Numbered from the stretch's first letter, positions 9,491 through 18,996 are shown. The stretch: 64,000 nt of DNA from Propionispora sp. 2/2-37 (GCF_001298735.1 NZ_CYSP01000008.1:62001-126000); one strand, 5' to 3'. The notes: generated by a model from the sequence alone, not told the origin. Numbers and translations: made by a program.

Positions 9491-10442
9491 ACATTTTCAC
9501 CTTTTTTCTCATATACTTTTCGACTGCATCCTTTGAAGGTAAAGCGGATTGCGCCCCCTCTCGGGTCACTGACAAGCCGGCAGCCACCGCAGCAAAATGC
9601 AAGGCGGTTTCAAGCGGCTGCCCTTCCGCAAGCCCGGCGGCTACAGCTCCGGTATAGCAATCCCCGGCCGCCGTGCTGTCGACGGCTTGTACCTGAATAG
9701 CCGGGACCGCCTTTACCATTCGTTCAGCAATCAGCAGCGCTCCGGCGGCCCCCATCGTGACGATGATTTGTTTCACACCCGTTTGCAGCAATTTTTTTCC
9801 TGCTGCAACAGCCTCCTGCTGCGAACGTACCGGCATACCGGTTAAAGCGGCCAGCTCGGTTTCATTCGGAGTCAGTATATCTACCAGCCCCAAGATCCCG
9901 GCATCCACAGTCCGGGCAGGTGCCGGATTATAAATTACTTTCCAGCCCTGCTCACCGGCAGTGCGAATGGCATATTCCACGGTTGCCGGCGGTACTTCAT
10001 TTTGTAGCAGCACAATACCCGGATTCTTCGTTTTCGCTAAAGCAGCCTGTACGTCGCCGGGATTGCATTCCTGATTCGCACCGGCAACCACTACGATAGT
10101 ATTTACTCCTTTATCGGCCACAGTAATTAATGCCACGCCTGTCGTTTTTCCTGTCACCGACCGCACCTGTGAAGTCTCCACTCCGGCCAGTCTCAAGCTT
10201 TCCAGCAGTTCTGCCGCAAAATTGTCCTGTCCCACACAACCGACCATGGTTACCCGCGCCCCTAGTTTTGCCGCGGCAACCGCCTGGTTGGCGCCCTTGC
10301 CGCCCGGAAATGTTGCAAAATTCCTGCCAAAAACCGTTTCACCCTGCTGCGGTAATTGACAGACAGTGACAACCAAATCCATATTCAAACTGCCTATCAC
10401 CAGTACCGGCAAGGCGCAAGCTGCCATTGTTTCCTTGTTCAT
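9465..10442 (-). CDS. rbsK: ribokinase RbsK
   Basis: PfkB-family sugar kinase of 325 residues phosphorylating D-ribose to ribose 5-phosphate. It shows the N-terminal substrate motif GGKGANQA and the C-terminal catalytic motif with Asp in AAGDCYTGA; the preceding residues read DS rather than the commoner DT. I start at the ATG at 10442, which has GGAGGAG 5 nt upstream; upstream in-frame codons overlap rbsR and lack a site. It lies 2 bp after rbsR and overlaps rbsD. Confidence 0.95.
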   Translation of the reverse strand: MNKETMAACALPVLVIGSLNMDLVVTVCQLPQQGETVFGRNFATFPGGKGANQAVAAAKLGARVTMVGCVGQDNFAAELLESLRLAGVETSQVRSVTGKTTGVALITVADKGVNTIVVVAGANQECNPGDVQAALAKTKNPGIVLLQNEVPPATVEYAIRTAGEQGWKVIYNPAPARTVDAGILGLVDILTPNETELAALTGMPVRSQQEAVAAGKKLLQTGVKQIIVTMGAAGALLIAERMVKAVPAIQVQAVDSTAAGDCYTGAVAAGLAEGQPLETALHFAAVAAGLSVTREGAQSALPSKDAVEKYMRKKVKMYEKKWRAE

Positions 10443-10444
10443 GC

Positions 10445-11473
10445 CTACTCCTCCAGTAGTATGTTTCCGCTGCACGTCGAATTACGTATGACTAATTCCG
10501 GGCGGAATTTTTCCGCCTGCACCGCACGGTCCTTATCAGAAAGCAGGGTCAGCAAAATGTCTACCGCTTTTTGCCCCATTTGATAAACCGGCTGACGCAC
10601 CGTAGTCAAGGACGGCTTATACCATCTGGCCATCCAAATATCATCATAACCGGCTACCATTACTTCCTGCGGCACCTTAATCCCCCGCTCGGCAAGACAC
10701 TCCATCGCACCAAAGGCGATCAAATCATTGGCCGCAAAAATGGCATCAAAGGACTCCTCATTTTTTAATAGCCGCGCCGCATTTTGGTACCCGCTGTCAA
10801 AAGTAAACTCGCCGTGCAGAATTAAATTACTTGAAAATAAAATCCCCTCTTCTGCTAAAGCATCCTGATATCCCTGAAACCGTTCCGCCGCAACAGACAG
10901 CCGGGCTGCGCCTCCCAGAAAGGCAATTTTCTCTGCCCCTTGCTCAATCAGATGTCTTACCGCCAGCATGGCTCCATAGTAGTTATCCACACCGACAGAA
11001 TTCACGTTGGCTACATTGGACTGTCTGTCTAAGGTGACTACCGGCAAGGCTAACTCCGACAGCAAAGCCAGATTTTCATCACCATGAATGCCTCCGGTAA
11101 AAATGACTCCGTCTACCTGTTTGCTATAGAGAAAATGGATGTACCGGTTCTCCTCCGCGGCATAGCCGTCCGAATTACACAAAATAACGGCATAATCATG
11201 TTTGCGGGCAGCATCTTCTATCCCCCGTACCAAGGCAGGAAAAAAAGGATTTTCGATATCCGGAATAATGAGCCCAATACTTTTTGACTCTTTAATTTTC
11301 AACGCCCTGGCTACGGCATTGGGATAATATCCCGTCGTTTCAACCGCCGTCTGTACTTTTTTCATTAGCTGTGGCGAAACAATGCCGCTGCCGTTTAAAA
11401 TTCGCGAAACGGTTGCGATGGATACCCCTGCGGCCCGCGCAACATCTTTAATTGTTGTTTTCGTATTTTTCAT
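10445..11473 (-). CDS. rbsR: LacI-family transcriptional repressor of the ribose operon
   Basis: 342 residues: N-terminal LacI helix-turn-helix (TIKDVARAAGVSIATVSRILN at about 6-26), hinge helix, then a periplasmic-binding-protein-like effector domain (SIGLIIPDIENPFF). It is the first gene of the rbs operon, so it is autoregulated with it. Directly upstream lie two perfect copies of a LacI-type operator. It probably senses ribose or ribose 5-phosphate, as RbsR proteins do; that is by analogy. Confidence 0.94.
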   Translation of the reverse strand: MKNTKTTIKDVARAAGVSIATVSRILNGSGIVSPQLMKKVQTAVETTGYYPNAVARALKIKESKSIGLIIPDIENPFFPALVRGIEDAARKHDYAVILCNSDGYAAEENRYIHFLYSKQVDGVIFTGGIHGDENLALLSELALPVVTLDRQSNVANVNSVGVDNYYGAMLAVRHLIEQGAEKIAFLGGAARLSVAAERFQGYQDALAEEGILFSSNLILHGEFTFDSGYQNAARLLKNEESFDAIFAANDLIAFGAMECLAERGIKVPQEVMVAGYDDIWMARWYKPSLTTVRQPVYQMGQKAVDILLTLLSDKDRAVQAEKFRPELVIRNSTCSGNILLEE

Positions 11474-11504
11474 AGGTTATATCTCTTTATTAGCCAGATT
11501 TTCA

Positions 11505-11553
11505 TGTAAACGTTTACAAGAGTATTGTAAACGTTTACAACAGTAACTGTCAA
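11505..11553 (-). promoter_or_regulatory. rbs operon promoter with two identical LacI/cre-type operators
   Basis: Two perfect copies of the palindrome TGTAAACGTTTACA are at 11505-11518 and 11526-11539. Their centres are exactly 21 bp apart, two helical turns. The leftward promoter TTGACA (11548-11553), 18-bp spacer, TACAAT (11524-11529) is overlapped by one copy; the second lies at about the transcription start. The sequence fits both an RbsR operator and the CcpA cre consensus (TGWNANCGNTNWCA), so substrate and catabolite control may share these sites. Confidence 0.85.
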
Positions 11554-11634
11554 TATATTTCTGAAAATTTTTTATTATTTTTAAATTAAAAAAAATAAAA
11601 CCGTCTCCACTTTATTCCGGCTAATAGCCATGAT

Positions 11635-11668
11635 AAAAAAAGGCCCCTGCAGGCACAGCAGGGTGCCC
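11635..11668 (-). terminator. Rho-independent terminator of the MFS gene
   Basis: Read leftwards: GGCACCCTGC, loop TGTGCCT, GCAGGGGCC, then seven T. It lies downstream of the MFS gene (stop at 11802). The remaining 11474-11801 sequence holds only the rbs promoter and nothing that looks coding. Confidence 0.8.
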
Positions 11669-11801
11669 CAGGAGCATTCGCTGTGTCCGGACACACTTTC
11701 ACACCAAAACCCAGCAAAACACAACATATGATAAACATGGAGGTATAAATAGAAGTCAAGGAAATCCGTTTCCTCAACATCAGTATATATCATTTATTCT
11801 G

Positions 11802-13040
11802 CTAAAACTGTCGAACTCTGCCAGCCAATAAGGAATCCTCCACTATCGGCAGCTTTTGATTCAGCTTCCTGAATACATTGCAGTAGACCCATGCGGCGTT
11901 TAACAGCAGCAAAGCACTGGTAACAAAAAACACATAGGCAATTCCAAAACGGGCGGCAATCTGGCCACCGACTATGGCACCGCTAAAAGTTCCTAAAAAC
12001 TGAGCAGACTGGTTATAGCCAAAAACCCGTCCGGCCACAGCATCCGGAGTACTTTTCTTGAGCAGGGTATTAATAGACGGCAGCAAGGCTGCGGTAGCCA
12101 AACCCAGTAAAAAACGCAGTCCCAAAAGCTGCCATTCATTCTCCACCAAGGCCTGGGGAACAAACAAACATCCTGCCAGAACCAGCGCAGCCAGCATAAC
12201 TTTATGTGCACCAATACGGTCGGATAACTTTCCCAGCCACGGCGCAGCCAATATGCCGGCTATGCCGGAAGCAGCAAAAATCATGCCGGAAAGCAAGGCA
12301 ATATGCTCATTTTCCGGGGACAATACCTTTACATATACGGTAATGATCGGTTCAATCGAAAATAACGCCAGCTGCAGCATAAAAGTAGTGACAAACATGG
12401 AAACCAGCAAATGCTTATCCGGCAGACGCTGCCAGATAGCCTGAAAACCAAGAACCGCCTCCGGCTTATGCAGGGGTTTTTCCCTGACAAAACATAAAGT
12501 GAGCATAAAGGCAATCAGCAGCAGCGCCCCCATAGCAAAGAATACATTTCTAAAACCCAGAATCTCCACCATATAGCCGCCCAGTAAAGGGCCCAGCAGT
12601 GTGCCGCCGACAACTCCCGTAGAAAGTGTCCCCAAAGCCCAGCCGGCCCGTTCTTTCGGAGTCTGGGTAGCGATAAGCGTGACAGCACCTGAATTAAACC
12701 CGGCAATTGTCCCCAGCAGCAGGCGCAAGCCCACCAACTGATATACGTTCTGAACAAAACCTGTACAGCTAATCACCACCGACATTCCCAGGCTGGCCCT
12801 GAGCAGCATGGCTTTCCGGCCATAAGTGTCGGCCAGCTTTCCCCACAGCGGTGAAAAAATCGCCAATACCAGCGTGGTACTGCCAAATGCTATTCCTGAC
12901 CACATTTCAATATCCGCAGTGTCATGCACCCCCAAATGATCAATGTATAAAGGCAGTACGGGCGCCACCTGACTTAATGCCGAGGCTGTGGCAAACGCCC
13001 CCAGCCAGCAAATAAATAAATTTCGTTTCCACATTTCCAT
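11802..13040 (-). CDS. MFS multidrug/drug-type efflux transporter
   Basis: About 412 residues with twelve predicted membrane helices. The MFS loop motif between TM2 and TM3 is clear (GKLADTYGRKAMLLRAS), and the antiporter region GTIAGFNSGAVTL...GTLLGPLLGGY places it near MdtG-like drug exporters. The start is the ATG at 13040 with AAGGAAGG 8 nt upstream; an in-frame codon 9 residues earlier has no site. A TetR gene lies 40 bp upstream on the same strand, so pump and regulator are probably co-transcribed. The substrate is not predictable. Confidence 0.92.
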   Translation of the reverse strand: MEMWKRNLFICWLGAFATASALSQVAPVLPLYIDHLGVHDTADIEMWSGIAFGSTTLVLAIFSPLWGKLADTYGRKAMLLRASLGMSVVISCTGFVQNVYQLVGLRLLLGTIAGFNSGAVTLIATQTPKERAGWALGTLSTGVVGGTLLGPLLGGYMVEILGFRNVFFAMGALLLIAFMLTLCFVREKPLHKPEAVLGFQAIWQRLPDKHLLVSMFVTTFMLQLALFSIEPIITVYVKVLSPENEHIALLSGMIFAASGIAGILAAPWLGKLSDRIGAHKVMLAALVLAGCLFVPQALVENEWQLLGLRFLLGLATAALLPSINTLLKKSTPDAVAGRVFGYNQSAQFLGTFSGAIVGGQIAARFGIAYVFFVTSALLLLNAAWVYCNVFRKLNQKLPIVEDSLLAGRVRQF

Positions 13041-13080
13041 AATGAAAGCCTTCCTTACTATCTGCACTCACTGCAGAATA

Positions 13081-13656
13081 TTAATGTTCGTCAGCCACAA
13101 CCTCCAGCCCCCGGATGAAAGTATCTACCAATTGCATAAAACTTTTCTCCCGGTCTGCCGGCTGAGCAAACCAGCCGCCGGCTTCCAAAGCCACAAACCC
13201 ATGCATAATGCTGCGTAAGCCGCGAACAGCATGAATCAGTTCATGTTCCGGCAAATGGTAGGGCTGCAAAACAGCATACAGTACGGCCATCAGCTCTTGT
13301 GTAGCCACTTTTACCAGTTGATCATCCCGATAAGCCCGTGACACAATGCCTTGATACAAGCCGGGCCGTTCATGCGCAAAATTCCGGTAAGCCGCAGCAA
13401 CAGCATGAATAGCATCCCGCCCTGCTTTGCCGATTGCTGCGCCGCTAATCCTTGCTTTAAGCTCGCGGCTTCCAAAAACCGCCAAGCCGCGGCGCAAGTC
13501 CGGTAAGCCCTGTATATGATTATATAAGGATGGTTTGCGGACCCCTAATGCTTCAGCAATGGCTGTCAATGTGACATTGTCCAGTCCGGATTGATCGGCA
13601 ATGTTTGCAGCCGTCTCGATTAGTACCTGGTAGCTAAGCCCTGCACGCGTGCCCAA
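13081..13656 (-). CDS. TetR-family regulator with WHG-type C-terminal domain
   Basis: About 191 residues. The N-terminal helix-turn-helix reads TLTAIAEALGVRKPSLYNHI, a typical TetR DNA-binding unit. The C-terminal half (AYRNFAHERPGLYQGI...RGLRSIMHGFVALEAGGWF) matches the WHG ligand-domain subgroup. The start is TTG at 13656 because GGGAGG lies 8 nt upstream and gives the common GTRAGL N-terminus. It precedes the MFS pump and has a palindrome overlapping its promoter, so autorepression and control of the pump are likely. Confidence 0.9.
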   Translation of the reverse strand: MGTRAGLSYQVLIETAANIADQSGLDNVTLTAIAEALGVRKPSLYNHIQGLPDLRRGLAVFGSRELKARISGAAIGKAGRDAIHAVAAAYRNFAHERPGLYQGIVSRAYRDDQLVKVATQELMAVLYAVLQPYHLPEHELIHAVRGLRSIMHGFVALEAGGWFAQPADREKSFMQLVDTFIRGLEVVADEH

Positions 13657-13720
13657 AATAAGCACCTCCCGTATGCTTCGGCAACATCTGTCATATAACA
13701 CAATTAAACTAACTAATATA

Positions 13721-13750
13721 AAGATAATACTAACATCATTAGTTTGTCAA
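13721..13750 (-). promoter_or_regulatory. Promoter and likely TetR operator for tetR-MFS
   Basis: Leftward σA-type promoter: TTGACA at 13745-13750 and TTATCT/TATCTT near 13721-13727. The spacer contains the palindrome ACTAA-N5-TTAGT (13729-13743), a fitting position for a TetR-type repressor. Confidence 0.65.
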
Positions 13751-13905
13751 GGAAATATCCTATTCTGTCTGCAGGATTACGTCAAAAAATGTCTAAGTAT
13801 GCTACACTTTGCTATTCTTAGCATAACAGCACTTCATGCTATCGTTTTATTCCCTGCATAAATACCGCTAATCTGGGATGTAGAGGACTATAATTAACGC
13901 GAGTC

Positions 13906-13981
13906 TTGACATAGCAAAGCATGTTATATTATTCTAAACGGGTAATTGAGATGCTCTGTTTCCCGCTGGGCGGAAAACAGT
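13906..13981 (+). promoter_or_regulatory. Probable promoter and 5' stem-loop of the LCP gene
   Basis: TTGACA at 13906-13911 with TTATTC or TATTCT 17-18 bp downstream, rightwards. A hairpin (CTGTTT..CCGC / GCGG..AAACAG, about 13957-13981) sits just before the ribosome-binding region AAGGAAGTG. The rest of 13751-13905 is AT-rich and I see no gene there. Confidence 0.5.
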
Positions 13982-13995
13982 AAGGAAGTGATTGC

Positions 13996-15273
13996 GTGGG
14001 TCAATCCCCGATACTCCCCCCTCCTGCTTCGCCAGAGCCAAAATCCCGGTGGGCGAAAATAATCTGGATAACGCTGGGTTTATTGCTATTAACCTCTATC
14101 TTTTTTCTGGCCGGGGCCATATACGGCTTTATCACCGAACAGCCTGCAACCAATACACTGGCTAAGACTTTAACGGTGCCCCTAAAAGAAAAAGTCAATG
14201 TTTTAGTACTCGGTGTCGATGAACGCAATGACGATGCCGGACGTTCGGACACGATTTTTGTGGTGACGGTCAATCCTCAAAGCAAGAAGCTTACTATGGT
14301 TTCAATTCCGCGCGACACCCGGGTAAAAATTCCCGGGCATGGCTGGGACAAAATTAATCACGCCTTTGCCTATGGCGGTTCCAGACTTTCCAGAGCCTCG
14401 GTTGAAAATCTGCTAGGCATATCCATAGATTACACGGTGGAAATCAATACCAGCGGTTTTGTCCGTATGATTGATATTCTGGGGGGGATCCCCCTCACCG
14501 TTGACAAAGCCATGCATTACTCCGACCCTTACGACGACAACGGCGGACTGTATATTGACCTTCGCCCCGGAACACAGCGCCTGAACGGCCAGACAGCTGT
14601 CGAATACGTCCGCTACCGCGACGAAGAGGGCGATATCGGCCGGGTAGCCCGGCAGCAGAAGTTTCTGCAGGCCCTTGTGAACGAATGCACCAAGCCACAA
14701 ATTATTACTAAACTGCCGGAAATCATCAGTCAGTTTGCCTCCACCGTAAAAACCGATATGCCCATAAAGAAAATGATAAGCCTCATCCCCATTGTCAGTG
14801 AGGCGGCTAAAAACGGCCTGCAAACCGAGTGGGTAACCGGCACACCGGCATACCTGGGGGAAGTCAGCTACTGGCTGCCGGATATTAGGGCTTTGCGGGC
14901 CAAAATGGCTATTGTCCAGGGCTATGCATTTAATGAAAATTACAGACAAGCTACCGAACGGCTGGCCAGGGAATATGAATTGTCTATCCCTCGGGATTTT
15001 GAAGTAGCTATGGCTGCTGCCGACAACAAACATTCTTATGAAGAAACGAAATCAGAGCCGGAACGAACGAGAAAAACTCCAAGCAAGGCCGGAAAAAGGG
15101 AAACAGAAACACCGGATTCTAAGTCCGGCGATAAAACCGGAAAAACACCGGCAGATAAACCGAACCTTTCTCCCTTGCCGCCAGTTCCCCCTCCCAACCG
15201 GCTTTCTCAAGAACCGGTCACCGGTAAAAAGGTCGCTGAAGATCACCGAAGCGGCGATTTAGGAGTGAATTAA
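13996..15273 (+). CDS. LytR-CpsA-Psr (LCP) family cell-wall ligase
   Basis: Membrane-anchored enzyme of 425 residues. A proline-rich cytoplasmic head is followed by one TM helix at about 20-43, then an extracytoplasmic LCP domain at about 70-230 with the conserved Asp/Arg pattern (VLGVDERNDDAGRSDTI, SIPRDTRVKIPG, INHAFAYGG, YVRYRDEEGDIGR). LCP enzymes transfer glycopolymers from undecaprenyl carriers to peptidoglycan. The last 75 residues are Lys/Pro/Thr-rich and low in complexity, probably a disordered wall-facing tail. The start is GTG at 13996 behind AAGGAAGTG. It is a single-gene unit. Confidence 0.93.
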   Translation: MGQSPILPPPASPEPKSRWAKIIWITLGLLLLTSIFFLAGAIYGFITEQPATNTLAKTLTVPLKEKVNVLVLGVDERNDDAGRSDTIFVVTVNPQSKKLTMVSIPRDTRVKIPGHGWDKINHAFAYGGSRLSRASVENLLGISIDYTVEINTSGFVRMIDILGGIPLTVDKAMHYSDPYDDNGGLYIDLRPGTQRLNGQTAVEYVRYRDEEGDIGRVARQQKFLQALVNECTKPQIITKLPEIISQFASTVKTDMPIKKMISLIPIVSEAAKNGLQTEWVTGTPAYLGEVSYWLPDIRALRAKMAIVQGYAFNENYRQATERLAREYELSIPRDFEVAMAAADNKHSYEETKSEPERTRKTPSKAGKRETETPDSKSGDKTGKTPADKPNLSPLPPVPPPNRLSQEPVTGKKVAEDHRSGDLGVN

Positions 15274-15289
15274 ACCGGCTAAGTCTCCA

Positions 15290-15346
15290 CAGACAAAAGT
15301 AAAGCAAGCGTTGATCAGGATGATCCGCTTGCTTTACTTTTGTCTG
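15290..15346. terminator. Strong bidirectional terminator
   Basis: Perfect 21-bp inverted repeat (arms 15290-15310 and 15326-15346, beginning CAGACAAAAGTAAAGCAAGC) with a 15-nt loop, lying between the convergent LCP and racemase genes. The arms include AAAAG/CTTTT stretches that can act as U-tracts either way. Confidence 0.8.
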
Positions 15347-15407
15347 CCTTCCGCAGGCATAATTGCGGGCTGATATTTACCGAATCCAGGTATTCCTGCT
15401 TCGTGCA

Positions 15408-16094
15408 TTACTCTAGAATACGGGCTTTAGCCGCTTCAGCCAACACATCGAGGGTGTCCAGCAACGGTAAGTCGTCCATACACTGCGACAGCAATACCGG
15501 CAGATCGGTACAGGCTAAAACAACGCCTTCTGCACCCCGGGCTTGCAAATGCCTGATTATGCTGCATACGGCCGACTCATCTTCTGACAGCCGCTGTCCC
15601 CGCACAATTCTTACAATAATATTGGTTAATAGTTCTTGCTGGCCTTGACCCGGCAGCAAAACTTCTATTCCCCTCTGAAACAAAGCATTGCTGTACAATT
15701 CGGACCGTATGATTTCCGTGGAGGCAAGAATGCCCACTCTTTTCCATTTCATAGAGTCGCCGATATACTTACAGGTTTCCTCAACAATACTTAGTACCGG
15801 CACCGGTGAAGCCTGCCTGATTTTCGGGAAAAAAGTATGAGCCGTATTACAGGGAATCACCAAAAAGTCGACTTCACGGCCAAGCCGCCGGATGCCCTCC
15901 AGCACCAAGTCCTGCAATACCGGCCTTCCTTGTTTGCACTTCAGCCAAGCATCGGTAAGTTGAAAAGGTTCGGGAACACTATAGAGCAAGACAGGCGGAT
16001 AGCTTTCCTGCAAACGGAACTTACTGACCAGTTTCAGATAAAATAAGGCGGTGGCATCCGGTCCCATCCCGCCGACAATACCGCAGGTTCTCAT
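15408..16094 (-). CDS. aspartate/glutamate racemase family protein
   Basis: Cytoplasmic racemase-fold protein of 228 residues, typical for the YgeA/RacX group. It has the glycine-rich start GIVGGMGPDATALF and both catalytic cysteines in their motifs, PCNTAH near residue 82 and ACTDLP near 190. It should interconvert L- and D-forms of an amino acid (Asp, Glu or broader) without PLP. It begins 1 bp after the GNAT gene, in an operon with that gene and the sensor kinase. Confidence 0.9.
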   Translation of the reverse strand: MRTCGIVGGMGPDATALFYLKLVSKFRLQESYPPVLLYSVPEPFQLTDAWLKCKQGRPVLQDLVLEGIRRLGREVDFLVIPCNTAHTFFPKIRQASPVPVLSIVEETCKYIGDSMKWKRVGILASTEIIRSELYSNALFQRGIEVLLPGQGQQELLTNIIVRIVRGQRLSEDESAVCSIIRHLQARGAEGVVLACTDLPVLLSQCMDDLPLLDTLDVLAEAAKARILE

Positions 16095-16095
16095 C

Positions 16096-16806
16096 TTAGC
16101 CGCCTTTTCCCGTATGCCGGGTCAAAATCTGTCCAGAAAATCCGTCATGTCCAAATAAAAGTTCTACGCCGTTTTGCCCCTCCCGCACTGCATACCCATA
16201 AAAGCCCAGATTCAGCATAAACTGCTGTGAATCCAGATCCGCACCGGACACACTGACCCGGCAGACCGGATTGGAAATAGGATGTTTTATATTCAAATGT
16301 AAAACATATCGCAATAAATTGCCATATTTTAATTTTAACTGTTTAATAAGAAAGCCCTGTTGCAATACAAAACGTAAAGAAGGATAATTACGGGGTGCTA
16401 CAGTAAGAAGAATATGTTCATATCCTTTGTTAGTCAATTTATGCAATTGTCTGGTAATAATATTTTTTAGTAGACCCTGCCGTTGAAAAGCCGGATGAAT
16501 AGCCGCAGGTCCCCAATGAGCAACTTTCAACAAATCCTTTTCATGAAGACCGGCATCCAAACCAAGATTGTGAGCTTTCATTTTCGGGAAAGAAACAAGG
16601 TTGTAACCGATTAATTGCCCCTGCATAAAAATTCCCAGAGAACTTTCTTCGCCTATTAATGTTTCCTGAAAATAATCTATAGATTCCTTATAATAATTTT
16701 CTTTGTCTGTCAGGTTTTCTATAACTAAGTCCTGTAGTGCCAGGATCTGCGGTATATGCTCGGCATGTAAAAATCTGAACTCATAGCCTGGTTGACTATC
16801 CGTCAT
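16096..16806 (-). CDS. GNAT-family N-acetyltransferase
   Basis: 236 residues. The acetyl-CoA-binding core is visible as AAIHPAFQRQGLLKNIITRQL at about residues 96-116 (Q/RxxGxG/A pyrophosphate loop), followed by YPSLRFVLQQGF. The C-terminal 60 residues form an extension beyond the minimal GNAT fold. GGAGGAGTT precedes the ATG. It sits between the sensor kinase (18 bp) and the racemase (1 bp). The acceptor substrate is unknown; pairing with a racemase suggests an amino acid or a cell-wall-related amine, but that is only inference. Confidence 0.85.
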   Translation of the reverse strand: MTDSQPGYEFRFLHAEHIPQILALQDLVIENLTDKENYYKESIDYFQETLIGEESSLGIFMQGQLIGYNLVSFPKMKAHNLGLDAGLHEKDLLKVAHWGPAAIHPAFQRQGLLKNIITRQLHKLTNKGYEHILLTVAPRNYPSLRFVLQQGFLIKQLKLKYGNLLRYVLHLNIKHPISNPVCRVSVSGADLDSQQFMLNLGFYGYAVREGQNGVELLFGHDGFSGQILTRHTGKGG

Positions 16807-16824
16807 AACTCCTCCTCGAAAAAA

Positions 16825-18996
16825 TTACGGCATTACGGGAAAATGAACAAAAAACTCCGTTCCCTGGCTGCCGGTATGAACGGTAATTTGGGCTTTATGC
16901 CTTGAGGCTATGCTGTAGCAAATGGCCAGCCCCAAACCCGCAGCACTTTCTTTCGTTGTTTGAAATGGAATACCGATATGCTCCAGTATTTCTTTTTGAA
17001 TACCGCCTCCCTGATCGGCTATCGCCAATACTACTGTCCTGTCTTCCAGATAGGTCTTAATCCGTACCGTCCCTTTTCCCGGCATGGCTTCCAGGCCGTT
17101 GCGGACCATATTTAACAGTAACTGATGAATTTCCTGCTTATCCAGCAGCAAATCCGGCACCGGTTCCAACTCTAACGACACCGTTTTGTTGTTTATAGCC
17201 GCATCGGCCTGTATCAAAGGCGCTATCGCATGGATAACGTCATTTAGATTGGTGCATACCGGATTAATGGCTTTATTTTTGGCCAGGGATAAAAATTCAC
17301 TGATAATGTTATTTGCCCGGTCCAGCTCCTCAATCATAATATGATAATATGAGGCATGAGACGAGCCGGACTCTTTGGAGGCAATCATCTGTAAAAATCC
17401 CCGTACCGTAGTCATTGGATTCCGCACTTCATGCGCCAGTCCGGCCGCCATCTCCCTGACCAGTCCCAGTTTCTCCAGACGGGCCATCTGTTTTTCCATC
17501 TTGCGCTGCTGGGTAATATTGCGGATCACGGATAAGATGGTATCCGGCTGCTCCCGTTCATAGAATTCCGGTATGATATGCGCCTGCAGCCAATAAGTGC
17601 TTCCCTGGCTGCTCCTGAAAGGAAACTCGATTACATGCTCGCGGGGCTCTGGTTTTTCCTCGCGGAACACAGTGTCAATTTCCTCCTGAAAGCTGCGAGG
17701 CATACCCAGTACGTCCAGCTTTTTGCCAAACAGTTCCCGGACCGGACGCGGGAAATACAATTCGAACACCGGATTGATATAAGTAATAACCCCTTCCCTG
17801 TCAATCCGCAAAATGATATCCTGGGCGTTTTCCACCAAAGTCTGAAATTCTTTCTCCCGTTTATACAGCAAGGCATTTTGTTCCCGAATCCTGGCAAAGT
17901 TACTTTGCAGCTTCTCGGCCATTTCATTAAAAGCTGCCGCCAGAGCACCAAATTCATTATGGTTCTGCAATTTAACCCTGGCTGCCAGATCCCCGGCAGC
18001 GATGGCCTCAGCTCCTTCCTTTAGAGATTTAATGGGTTCAGCCACATACTTTTGTGTTAACAAAAAAATAAAGGAGAAAATAATCATCAGCGTGGCGAAA
18101 TAGGCAACCAGGACCGGACGTAAGACCATACCCACTTTAGTCTGCAATTCCTCTTCGTCCATCACGGCAACTACTTTCCACCCCGATTCAGCCGATCGAT
18201 CCACACAAATCAGGCGGTTTTTCCCGTCCAGCATAATCTGTTGTATTTTCCCATCTTCCACTTCAGAAAAAGCATCCGGTAAGTGAAGTTCCTGTGGTGT
18301 ACGCATCAGCCATTCTCTATGACGGGGCGACACGATAATTTTATTATTTTTATTCAGTATCATTACATATCCGCTTAAACCAATTTTAAGTTCTTCCACC
18401 TCTCTTTGAAACTCCATCAAATTCCATCCTGTTACTACCACGCCTACCGGATTCCCATGATGTTCAACGGCACGGGCGACAGCCACCACCATTTCTCCTG
18501 TCGTATGCATGATATAAGGGTCGGTAAGACAGGCCTGTCCTCTGTTTTTCATTGCCGCCTGATACCACGGACGGGTTCTGGGGTCATAACCCTGCTGCGT
18601 GAAATAATCGGGATATTCAAAATATCCACCCTGTTCTGTTCCTAACGCCAACCCCTCAATTTGAGAAAATATGGTAGTATACTTAGTAAACCCCTGGTAA
18701 ATATCTAAAAGTTCATTATTCGTATCAGTAATTTGTTGATTGCCAATAGAGTTTATTAACGATAAAGTCCCGTCATCCATTGCCAGCAAGGTAACCGCTT
18801 CATAAGCCGGTTTAATCGCACCATCGTTAATTCTGGTATGAACCTTACTGATCACACTCTGGGCATAGGCTCCAAAATCCTCGCGCACCTGCCGGGCAAC
18901 AGTTTTTTCGATAAAAAAACAGCCAAGCAGATAGGGAATAAAGCAGGCAATAAATGTCCAAAAAAGCAATTCTCCGCGTAATGATTTTTTTTTCAA
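16825..18996 (-). CDS. membrane sensor histidine kinase (dCache-HAMP-PAS-HisKA), sporulation-kinase-like
   Basis: 723 residues. TM1 at about 11-30; extracytoplasmic dCache domain to about 290 (DPRTRPWYQAA motif); TM2 near 297-317; HAMP; a PAS domain at about 385-505; then the phospho-acceptor box GLAHEVRNPMTTVRGF and an ATPase domain with MVRNGLEAMP, DQGGGI and GLGLAICYSI. The H-box and PAS arrangement resemble KinA/KinB-type and NtrB-like kinases. No response-regulator gene is adjacent, so it is an orphan kinase. The start is TTG at 18996 behind AGAGGAT. A Spo0A-box-like sequence lies upstream. Confidence 0.93.
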   Translation of the reverse strand: MKKKSLRGELLFWTFIACFIPYLLGCFFIEKTVARQVREDFGAYAQSVISKVHTRINDGAIKPAYEAVTLLAMDDGTLSLINSIGNQQITDTNNELLDIYQGFTKYTTIFSQIEGLALGTEQGGYFEYPDYFTQQGYDPRTRPWYQAAMKNRGQACLTDPYIMHTTGEMVVAVARAVEHHGNPVGVVVTGWNLMEFQREVEELKIGLSGYVMILNKNNKIIVSPRHREWLMRTPQELHLPDAFSEVEDGKIQQIMLDGKNRLICVDRSAESGWKVVAVMDEEELQTKVGMVLRPVLVAYFATLMIIFSFIFLLTQKYVAEPIKSLKEGAEAIAAGDLAARVKLQNHNEFGALAAAFNEMAEKLQSNFARIREQNALLYKREKEFQTLVENAQDIILRIDREGVITYINPVFELYFPRPVRELFGKKLDVLGMPRSFQEEIDTVFREEKPEPREHVIEFPFRSSQGSTYWLQAHIIPEFYEREQPDTILSVIRNITQQRKMEKQMARLEKLGLVREMAAGLAHEVRNPMTTVRGFLQMIASKESGSSHASYYHIMIEELDRANNIISEFLSLAKNKAINPVCTNLNDVIHAIAPLIQADAAINNKTVSLELEPVPDLLLDKQEIHQLLLNMVRNGLEAMPGKGTVRIKTYLEDRTVVLAIADQGGGIQKEILEHIGIPFQTTKESAAGLGLAICYSIASRHKAQITVHTGSQGTEFFVHFPVMP

